Source of the DNA: 2-01-FULL-50-23 sp964509695
GTDB taxonomy: Bacteria; Patescibacteriota; Microgenomatia; UBA1400; MFAQ01
Direction of reading: 5' to 3'
NCBI GenBank assembly: GCA_964509695.1
Contig: CAZDXN010000017.1
Location: forward strand, 1-18,731
DNA length: 18,731 nucleotides
Shown: positions 6,968 through 12,783 of the stretch, piece after piece
How positions within the stretch are numbered: position 1 is the first letter of the stretch
How the letters are laid out: each line of letters begins with the position of its first letter
Made by a program: the position numbers and the translations under genes
Notes under the pieces: model-generated
Database searches by the model: none
What the model was told of the DNA's origin: nothing
Seen by the model: only the letters and a program-made list of their open reading frames with translations

Positions 6968-8188
6968 TTAATTGTTAATGGGAGTGGGTTGAATGGCGGT
7001 GAGTTTGGCTTTGATGGTTTCAAGTGAAGTAGCATCAATGCCTTCGAGCTTTTCAACTTTATCCAGATTGTGAACGAGGTCCTCAATACGAGTCAGGCTA
7101 TTTTCAACAAGGATGTCTCTGACTTTTTGGATGAGGCCTAGAGTGTCGATTTCATATTCTTCGTTACCAGTGACGACGATTCCGGGGTCGGATTTGTCAG
7201 AAATGACTTTGACTCTGGCGCCAACGAGTTTGGCGGCGAGCTTGACGTTTGTGCCTCCTCGGCCGATGGCGAGGGAGAGCTGATCGTCGGGAACGGTGAC
7301 GGTGACTTCGGTTTTGTCGGCATTAAATTCCAGTTTGGTGGCTTCGGCAGGAGCGAGAGCGCCTTTCAAGAATTTTTCTTTGTCGTCGGTGAATTGAATA
7401 ATATCGATTTTCTCGCCGTTTAGCTCATTGATGACGGCTTGGACACGGACGCCTTTTTGGCCAACGCAGGAACCAACCGGATCAACGCCCTCCTGATTGC
7501 TGATGACGGCAATTTTGGTACGATTGCCGGCTTCGCGGGCGATGGCTTTGACGACGACGCTACCGGCACCGACTTCCGGAACTTCGCGGGCGAAAAGAGC
7601 GGAAACAAGACGGGGATCGGAGCGGCTGACAATGATCTGTTGACCTTTGAAAGAATCGCGGATGTCAGAAAGCAGGACACTGATTCTAGAATTGAGGCGG
7701 TAGTATTCGTTTCTGACCTGTTCTTCTGGGGGCATGACGCCTTGACCTCGGCCAATATCGACGATGACATTTTTGCCGTCCATTCTTTGGACCATGCCGG
7801 CGACAACTTCGCCGATGCGACCCTGATACTCGGCAATAATGCTGGTCTTTTCAGCTTCGCGGACTTGTTGGAGGATGACTTGTTTGGCGGTTTGGGCGGC
7901 GATGCGACCAAAACCCGGGGGGGTAACGTCGATGAGGTCTTTCGATTTGGCGTCGGCCTTGCCGGCTTTGAGTTTGAACTCGCCGGTTTCGGGGTCGAGG
8001 TCAACGGTGATCATTTCTTCCCTTTCCTCGATTTTTTTGGCTTCGGCTTCGAAGTCCTTGTTGAAGGAAGCGACAAGGGCGGATTTGACGGCATCAAGGA
8101 TGATCTCGACGGGAATATTTCGCTCACTCGCTATTTGATTTAGGGCGGCGGCGAATTCGGTTCGAGAGATTAAGGCTTGGTTAGACAT
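6968..8188 (-). CDS. nusA: Transcription termination/antitermination factor NusA
   Basis: NusA binds RNA polymerase and modulates pausing, termination and antitermination. The 406-aa product has the RNAP-binding N-terminal domain (about 1-130), an S1 domain (GEVVAGMVQRMDGKNVIVDIG), and KH1 and KH2 (DPVGSCVGQKGVRVQAVINE; DDQLSLAIGRGGTNVKLAAK). The C-terminal ~60 residues form a short helix-hairpin-helix-like tail (LEGIDATSLETIKAKL) rather than the two acidic repeats of E. coli. The ATG at 8188 has no SD and follows an AT-rich leader and a terminator hairpin. It heads the leftward nusA-infB-(NrnA-like)-rpsO-pnp block. Confidence 0.97.
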   Translation of the reverse strand: MSNQALISRTEFAAALNQIASERNIPVEIILDAVKSALVASFNKDFEAEAKKIEEREEMITVDLDPETGEFKLKAGKADAKSKDLIDVTPPGFGRIAAQTAKQVILQQVREAEKTSIIAEYQGRIGEVVAGMVQRMDGKNVIVDIGRGQGVMPPEEQVRNEYYRLNSRISVLLSDIRDSFKGQQIIVSRSDPRLVSALFAREVPEVGAGSVVVKAIAREAGNRTKIAVISNQEGVDPVGSCVGQKGVRVQAVINELNGEKIDIIQFTDDKEKFLKGALAPAEATKLEFNADKTEVTVTVPDDQLSLAIGRGGTNVKLAAKLVGARVKVISDKSDPGIVVTGNEEYEIDTLGLIQKVRDILVENSLTRIEDLVHNLDKVEKLEGIDATSLETIKAKLTAIQPTPINN

Positions 8189-8223
8189 AAAAATTTAAGG
8201 ATTAAGTATTAAGTAATAAGGCC

Positions 8224-8278
8224 TAAGTGAACTGATGATAAACAAAAGGGCGGTATCACGACCGCCCTAGTTCACTTA
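8224..8278 (-). repeat. Nested inverted repeat around the terminator upstream of nusA
   Basis: TAAGTGAACT (8224-8233) and AGTTCACTTA (8269-8278) are perfect 10-bp inverted arms. They enclose the 8247-8268 terminator hairpin on one side directly and on the other with a 13-nt bulge. RNA from either strand could fold into a two-tier stem. Confidence 0.75.
8247..8268 (-). terminator. Rho-independent terminator of the PEP-synthase-like gene
   Basis: AGGGCGGT (8247-8254) and ACCGCCCT (8261-8268) form a perfect 8-bp GC-rich stem with a 6-nt loop. On the minus strand it is followed at once by TTTTGTTT. It lies 12 nt after the stop of the 8281-10113 gene and before nusA. Confidence 0.85.
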
Positions 8279-8280
8279 AC

Positions 8281-10113
8281 CTAAGATGTAATTGTAGCAC
8301 GTTTGGCTTCTATTTTCAGTTTCAGCTTCTGAAGATATTCTTTTAGTTCAAAAACATTGCCTTCTCTTTCAGACACCTCATAACGATGACTCTCCATGTA
8401 AATTGAGTAACTTTCAGTGAGGTGGATGTTTTGAAAAACCAAAACAAAAATACCTTTGAGTTCTTGAAGGGACTCCGGGGAAAGTTGGTCGACAAAACCG
8501 TAGGGATCGTAGTCGGCGACTGAGTGGCCAACGGCGGTAATTAAGTGGTAGCTGAGATTATAGAAGGCATCGGAGACATCCTTATCTTCCGATTCTAAAA
8601 ATTCAGCGACTTTCCTTAATTCATCGATCCAAAGATGTAATTTTTCGCGTGAGTATTCGCGACCAGCTACTTCACCGTAAACCTCAACCCTACCTTCATC
8701 TTTCGTGTTTGTCATTTTGTATTCGATATCCCAATAGGCGCCAAACTGGCCGAATCGTTGACTGAATGGCCCTAGAGCTTCCTCAAGAGAGTCGTCCCAT
8801 TTAGGGGAGATAACACCCTGAAAAAGAATGTCTCTTCGTTTGCAAAGTTCGATAAAATGAGTACCACCTCGACCAACGTGGTCAAGCCCACCCCAGAACT
8901 GGAAGGGCAGTGTTGGTCTGACTATCTGTCTTTCAACTACTCCTGCGGCATTACTAAAGTGTTTTAGATTTAGACGGTTTTGGTGGGCGACATAACTAAA
9001 AAGGGTGTCATTGACGATTAAAAGATAGCCTTGGTTGTTTTGATTAAAACGGTATAGTTCATTGAGATCTTCGGGTGTGAAACCACTTAGATTTATGTAA
9101 ACGATGCCTCGTCCACTTGTTTCTCCGGTATTTACAACATCATTTTTACTCTCACATATTATTCTCCCTGTAACCGGTCCTAGTTCGGTAGTCCTCTCGT
9201 CGAAAGGTTTTTCCAGATTTGACTGTAAAATTTTAGGGTGATCGTGCGATTCGGCCACAGCAAATTCCCAATAGTAGGCAGTCCCGTTCTTTTCAAGATT
9301 CTTCCAGTCTTCGATTAATCTCATTAACTTCTCAACTTGGCTGACCATTCTGACTTTCCATTCGTATTCAAGCGGGTTTAGAACTGTCTTTCTCTCGGTT
9401 AAGCTGATCGTTTCTGCCTCAAGCATACTGAATAGCGCTTTTTCAATAACTTCTTGTCTCAAATTATTTCTTTTTATGACGATGGCATCCTTCATTTCGA
9501 CCGCTTTGGTACCTAGACCAAGAACCAACCTTAGAGTTAACTCCCCATTGATTGCGGTAGCCACACCAGAAATGGCTGGCATAAAGAATTCACCGTACTG
9601 GTCGCCGATTACTTCTTGAACAAGCAAACCGACGCCGCCTCTATTTGGGTTCAAGAATTTGTCACCAAGATAATCTCGAGAGTCGTAACTGAAATAATCG
9701 GCGTAGATTTGTAATTCTAATTTTGCCAAAGTATTCAGGTCGGCTTCCGAGTCACCAGTTGTAACCATGAAAAAGCTGGAATAAATTCCAACTCCTCCGT
9801 TTTCACCGACGACAGATGATCTGATGGCGACGCAGGTTCCCGGTGGAAAACTGGAAATGATCTCGCGATTTGTTCTTTCCAGTTTGACTGGTAATTTTCC
9901 AGTTTGATTAATATCCTCTGGAAAAGAATTACTATCGAATCCGTTCTCCAGAATGAGCTCTCGAAAAAAAGAGGCGCCGATGGCTTTTCCGGGAACCACT
10001 TCGACATTAACCGCATTTTCCTTTTTGAAAGTAAGCAGGTCGTCAACTTTCCCGCCATAATCGGAGCCATATAAACCCCATTCTGCACTTGGAGACTTCT
10101 CTTTTTCCTTCAT
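8281..10113 (-). CDS. PEP-synthase/PPDK-like ATP-grasp protein, orphan
   Basis: A 610-aa protein with an N-terminal PEP/pyruvate-binding (PPDK_N) ATP-grasp domain. Visible marks are AIRSS at 96-100, LVQEVIG at 164-170, SGVATA near 182 and the ILQSN end of the domain at 295-299 (family ILQxRP). It is followed by a swivelling-type domain (LLIVNDT near 374), then GRGGTHFIELCKRRDILFQG at 414-433. That stretch resembles the GGxTSHxAxxARxxGIP phosphohistidine motif, which would make His419 the catalytic candidate. The last ~170 residues are helical and match nothing I recognise; the PEP/pyruvate TIM barrel is absent. It could transfer phosphate to an unknown substrate, as rifampin phosphotransferase and glucan dikinases do with related domains (inference). 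It is monocistronic, with a leaderless-type promoter and a strong terminator. Confidence 0.7.
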   Translation of the reverse strand: MKEKEKSPSAEWGLYGSDYGGKVDDLLTFKKENAVNVEVVPGKAIGASFFRELILENGFDSNSFPEDINQTGKLPVKLERTNREIISSFPPGTCVAIRSSVVGENGGVGIYSSFFMVTTGDSEADLNTLAKLELQIYADYFSYDSRDYLGDKFLNPNRGGVGLLVQEVIGDQYGEFFMPAISGVATAINGELTLRLVLGLGTKAVEMKDAIVIKRNNLRQEVIEKALFSMLEAETISLTERKTVLNPLEYEWKVRMVSQVEKLMRLIEDWKNLEKNGTAYYWEFAVAESHDHPKILQSNLEKPFDERTTELGPVTGRIICESKNDVVNTGETSGRGIVYINLSGFTPEDLNELYRFNQNNQGYLLIVNDTLFSYVAHQNRLNLKHFSNAAGVVERQIVRPTLPFQFWGGLDHVGRGGTHFIELCKRRDILFQGVISPKWDDSLEEALGPFSQRFGQFGAYWDIEYKMTNTKDEGRVEVYGEVAGREYSREKLHLWIDELRKVAEFLESEDKDVSDAFYNLSYHLITAVGHSVADYDPYGFVDQLSPESLQELKGIFVLVFQNIHLTESYSIYMESHRYEVSEREGNVFELKEYLQKLKLKIEAKRATITS

Positions 10114-10121
10114 GGTGAAGG

Positions 10122-10150
10122 ATTATAGTGGCAGATCAGACCGAAGGCAA
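10122..10150 (-). promoter_or_regulatory. Promoter of the PEP-synthase-like gene, leaderless type
   Basis: On the minus strand TTGCCT (complement of 10145-10150), a 17-nt spacer, then a consensus TATAAT (complement of 10122-10127). Only 8 nt separate the -10 from the ATG at 10113, so transcription would start at or next to the start codon. Confidence 0.75.
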
Positions 10151-10170
10151 AAAACTTTTTCTTTCTATGG

Positions 10171-10193
10171 CCTGCAAGGCCTGGCCTTGCAGG
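10171..10193 (-). terminator. Hairpin downstream of the MsrQ-like gene
   Basis: CCTGCAAGGC (10171-10180) and GCCTTGCAGG (10184-10193) form a perfect 10-bp stem with a 3-nt loop, 31 nt after the MsrQ-like stop. A T-run occurs only about 15-20 nt further on the minus strand, so it may be a terminator or merely a stabilising 3' structure. Confidence 0.5.
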
Positions 10194-10223
10194 GAATACT
10201 TCGATTGTTCGAACCGTTGAACT

Positions 10224-10754
10224 TTAAATATGGTTTTTAGAGGCGAGGAGGCGGGAGAAATATAGAACTGATAGAACGAGAACGGACTTAATGAGGCCGG
10301 AGGGTCCCTCGCGCAGGCCGTAATGAATCATGGCGAAGATATATAGGGGATGGATTAGTTTTTGGAGGAGAAACCAGTTTCGCTTGAGAAGACGGGTCGA
10401 GAAATCGTTACTGGTAATCAAGAGTGGAATCATCAAAAAGATAGCGAACAGACCCCAGAAACGAAAATCTGAGAGATCGAAGGAAAAGATATAACTTTTG
10501 ATCTGAATGGAAGCATGGGCCAGAGCGAAAAAGGCCGTGGCTTGGCCAAGCTGGCGGCGGAGGGCGAGGAGAATTTTGAAGAAGCCGATGGTGGGAAAAA
10601 GTTCGACGGCCGGCTTGGTGAAGATAACAATGGTGAGAAGGACCAAAGAAGCCTGGCCGAGGAGATTGGTTTGATGGACGAAGGCTAGGATTACCGAGAC
10701 GAAAAGACTACCGCAAAAAATAATGGTTTTGAGTCTAGGCAGCATCGAATTCAT
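10224..10754 (-). CDS. MsrQ/ferric-reductase-like haem membrane protein
   Basis: A 176-aa integral membrane protein with about five or six hydrophobic helices. LRRQLGQATAFFALAHASIQ (65-84) resembles the RRxLGLxAFxYAxLH segment of the ferric-reductase-like transmembrane family, including MsrQ/YedZ. ITSNDFSTRLL near 113 and LQKLIHPLYIFAMIHYGL (130-147) match the family's ITS...W..LHRL.Y......H pattern. His80, His135 and His144 are candidate haem ligands. MsrQ feeds electrons to the periplasmic methionine sulfoxide reductase MsrP, but no msrP is in the window, so the partner is unknown. The first ATG (10754) overlaps the dnaJ 3' end by 20 nt; a second ATG at 10745 is equally possible. The overlap implies co-transcription and translational coupling with dnaJ. 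Confidence 0.7.
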   Translation of the reverse strand: MNSMLPRLKTIIFCGSLFVSVILAFVHQTNLLGQASLVLLTIVIFTKPAVELFPTIGFFKILLALRRQLGQATAFFALAHASIQIKSYIFSFDLSDFRFWGLFAIFLMIPLLITSNDFSTRLLKRNWFLLQKLIHPLYIFAMIHYGLREGPSGLIKSVLVLSVLYFSRLLASKNHI

Positions 10755-11565
10755 TCAAAAGGTCTTTTTGTTCCCGACTTAATTTCGTCGGCACTTTGAT
10801 GATGAAGCGGATGTAGAAATCGCCGCGACGGTTGGAGTTGAGGTGTTGAATGCCTTTGCCCGTCAGGCGAACCAGACTGCCCGGTTGGGTACCGGCTTTG
10901 ATTTTTAGTTTGAGGTCGCCGTCAAGGGTGGGGACTGAGGTATCGCCTCCCAGAGCGGCAGTGGGGAAGGAAACTTCGTGATCGACAATGACGTCGACTC
11001 CTTCCCGTTTGAATTGTTTGTGGGGAACCACAGCGACAGTGACGTCAAAGTCGATGTAGCGGATGCGGGTGCCTTCGTCAGCGCCGGCAGGGATTTTGAT
11101 GGCGTATTGCTTGCCCTGATGGACGATATTTTTAGTAACACCACTGACGGCCTCCATAAAATCAATTTTTAGCTGATATTGGATCTTTCTCGCCTGTTGG
11201 CGGAAAGGAGAGGTCCCGCCGAAGAAACTTTCAAAAATATCAAAGGGGTCAGAAAAACCGCCAAAGATATCTTCGAAACCACGTCCTCCTTGATTGGTGT
11301 AGGTGTAATTGAAAGGGCCTTGGTTTCCGCCTTGATTTCCGGAGACCCCTGCGTGACCAAATTGATCGTACATCTTTCTTTTTTCGGGATTGCCGATGAC
11401 TTCGTAGGCAGTATTGACCTCCTTGAATTTTTCGGTGGCGCCAGCTTCCTTGTTCCGGTCAGGGTGATATTTGAGGGCGAGTTTTCTGTAGGCAGATTTG
11501 ATTTCGACTTCGGTAGCCGATTTGTTGACGCCAAGAATTTCGTAATAGTCTCTTTTGGTAGCCAT
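10735..11565 (-). CDS. dnaJ: DnaJ-family co-chaperone without zinc finger
   Basis: A 276-aa J-domain protein that stimulates DnaK ATPase and delivers clients. The J domain (1-70) carries HPD at 34-36 and is followed by a Gly/Phe-rich linker (GGFSDPFDIFESFFGG). It then passes directly to the C-terminal beta-sandwich client-binding domains (DFMEAVSGVTK; LTGKGIQHLNSNRRGDFYI). The CxxCxGxG zinc-finger repeats of classical DnaJ are absent, so it is class B/CbpA-like, but its pairing with the HrcA-GrpE-DnaK locus makes it the likely working DnaJ. The ATG has no SD. A CIRCE-like element (11587-11613) lies just upstream. Two opposite-strand genes separate it from dnaK. Confidence 0.93.
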   Translation of the reverse strand: MATKRDYYEILGVNKSATEVEIKSAYRKLALKYHPDRNKEAGATEKFKEVNTAYEVIGNPEKRKMYDQFGHAGVSGNQGGNQGPFNYTYTNQGGRGFEDIFGGFSDPFDIFESFFGGTSPFRQQARKIQYQLKIDFMEAVSGVTKNIVHQGKQYAIKIPAGADEGTRIRYIDFDVTVAVVPHKQFKREGVDVIVDHEVSFPTAALGGDTSVPTLDGDLKLKIKAGTQPGSLVRLTGKGIQHLNSNRRGDFYIRFIIKVPTKLSREQKDLLNEFDAA

Positions 11566-11583
11566 AATTTATTGTGAGTACAT

Positions 11584-11613
11584 ATTTTAGCAAAAAGAAT
11601 GAGGAAGTGCTAA
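11584..11613 (-). promoter_or_regulatory. Possible dnaJ promoter overlapping CIRCE
   Basis: On the minus strand TTAGCA (complement of 11608-11613), an 18-nt spacer, then TAAAAT (complement of 11584-11589), 18 nt before the ATG. The -35 is a 4/6 match and is itself part of the CIRCE arm. Confidence 0.4.
11587..11613. promoter_or_regulatory. CIRCE-like HrcA operator at dnaJ (imperfect)
   Basis: The minus strand reads TTAGCACTT - N9 - TTTTGCTAA, against the consensus TTAGCACTC - N9 - GAGTGCTAA. One arm matches 8/9 and the other 6/9, in exact 9-9-9 geometry, with intact outer TTAGCA/TGCTAA. It lies between the divergent dnaJ and the 11628 gene. Confidence 0.65.
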
Positions 11614-11627
11614 GATTCGGCCCAGTT

Positions 11628-12314
11628 ATGCCAATAGTCGAGCTAGAAAAAAGCCACCGCGCTTTGGTGGGAGCGGCGGCCAAACTTTATCGAGAGAATC
11701 CTTTGTGGCCCCGTAAGAGTTTGGTTGTGAAAATGGTTTCCCGCCTGAATTTGACCTACCTTGGGCACGGTCAGGAATGCGTGGTGACTGAGTCTGAAAA
11801 TCACCCCAACTTTGTGGTGGCGATTCATTGCGGGGGTTTGAGTGCTACTGAGGCAAAATTGGCCTACCATTCCCAGCGGATAATGACGGTTCTTTTCCCC
11901 CATAACTTCCCCCGTTTTGTTGCCGTGTTTGGTAAACATCCAGAGAAGGAGGGGTCCAGCTATGGCTTTTCTTACCGTGAAGAAATTGCGGGGAAAAACC
12001 CCAAGGGTGAGGGTTATGCCGGTTTGGACAAACAGAGTACTTATCCTTTTAAAAAGGTGATTCAAACGATCGAGGAATTAGACCTACCCATTGAGTTTGA
12101 CCGCTTCAAAAATAATTATAGACTAGGACCAGACAACGGCGTCTATTATCTGGATACATCCTTCATTTATTGGTTCGATTGTGAAGGAGAACTGGATCAG
12201 AGAATATTGCTATATATGGAGGAAAACCAATATAGTAAATTGGACATCAGTGTCGTGGGGAACAGCATTGAACGTGTCAAAACTTTAACCAAACAAATTT
12301 GGAAACCGAGATAA
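11628..12314 (+). CDS. Protein of unknown function between dnaJ and dnaK
   Basis: A 228-aa soluble-looking protein I do not recognise. I start it at the ATG at 11628 (MPIVELEKSHRALVG); an in-frame GTG at 11574 would run through the CIRCE element and the dnaJ promoter, so it is unlikely. The stretch YLGHGQECVV followed by NFVVAIHCG resembles a glycine-rich loop and beta strands of a protein-kinase-like N-lobe, and GVYYLDTSFIYW a catalytic-loop region, but no HRD or DFG is present. Any kinase link is therefore only a guess. No signal peptide or membrane segment is seen. The next gene starts 2 nt after its stop, so the two form an operon on the strand opposite to dnaK/dnaJ. The promoter region is shared with dnaJ, so HrcA control is possible. 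Confidence 0.75.
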   Translation: MPIVELEKSHRALVGAAAKLYRENPLWPRKSLVVKMVSRLNLTYLGHGQECVVTESENHPNFVVAIHCGGLSATEAKLAYHSQRIMTVLFPHNFPRFVAVFGKHPEKEGSSYGFSYREEIAGKNPKGEGYAGLDKQSTYPFKKVIQTIEELDLPIEFDRFKNNYRLGPDNGVYYLDTSFIYWFDCEGELDQRILLYMEENQYSKLDISVVGNSIERVKTLTKQIWKPR

Positions 12315-12316
12315 CA

Positions 12317-12781
12317 ATGATAGAAAAGTACGCACCGCATCCCGATCGGAATTTCCTGGCTTTTAAGGTCCTCGTCCTTGGAGCCAGCTTTGAACTTTAT
12401 CGGCGAACTCTATATGGGGAACCGGGGGAGTTGGGACGACTATATCTGACGGTGGCGACCAACAGTTCGGGAGAACTAATTAATCGCCTGGAGAGAGTTA
12501 GACCCGCCTTGGGTGGATATCGATCGGAGAAGAAATATGGTCGGCCGGATTATTGTCCCTCGGGGACACGCGCCCACAGGAAAAACATCGCCGAACATGG
12601 TGTCTCACCAAACTTAATTTACTTTGACAGCCTTGAGGTAGCAGTGCTGGCTGGATTTACTCCTTGTGGCAATTGTTACCTAAAAGACGAAGAGGGTCTA
12701 ACCCATTGGCAGGAATATTTGGCCACTTGCAAAATATTTGGTATCGAACCGGGCCAACCGCCCAAGTGGTTTCAAAAGTAG
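12317..12781 (+). CDS. Ada-like zinc-binding domain protein
   Basis: A 154-aa protein read from the ATG at 12317, 2 nt after the previous stop; a TTG at 12299 is a less likely alternative. Its second half carries the pattern YCPSG...HRKNI...YFDSLEVAVLAGFTPCGNCY (residues about 79-121). This resembles the Ada-type metal-binding domain (C..C...N...F.s..eA..aGFrPCkrC). Visible ligand candidates are Cys80, His87 or His94, Cys117 and Cys120; the second Cys of the first Ada pair is missing. In Ada this domain repairs DNA phosphotriesters, but related domains also occur without that role, so function is open. The N-terminal half (GASFELYRR...) is unknown. The gene ends 2 nt before the convergent dnaK stop. 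Confidence 0.72.
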   Translation: MIEKYAPHPDRNFLAFKVLVLGASFELYRRTLYGEPGELGRLYLTVATNSSGELINRLERVRPALGGYRSEKKYGRPDYCPSGTRAHRKNIAEHGVSPNLIYFDSLEVAVLAGFTPCGNCYLKDEEGLTHWQEYLATCKIFGIEPGQPPKWFQK

Positions 12782-12783
12782 CT

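Noticed and set aside
7439..8143. A 234-codon open frame antisense to nusA
   Set aside because: nusA is unmistakable on the other strand; the antisense product is Asp/Gly/Phe-rich low-complexity sequence expected from the complement of a codon-biased gene.
10199..10213. Short inverted repeat TTCGA-TTGT-TCGAA after the MsrQ-like gene
   Set aside because: A 5-bp stem without a T-run is too short to support a separate call; the 10171-10193 hairpin nearby is the stronger structure.
11574..11627. N-terminal extension of the unknown protein to a GTG at 11574
   Set aside because: It would run through the CIRCE-like site and the dnaJ promoter; the ATG at 11628 is the better start.
12299..12316. TTG start for the Ada-like gene overlapping the upstream gene
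   Set aside because: An ATG at 12317, 2 nt after the upstream stop, is simpler and loses no recognisable domain.
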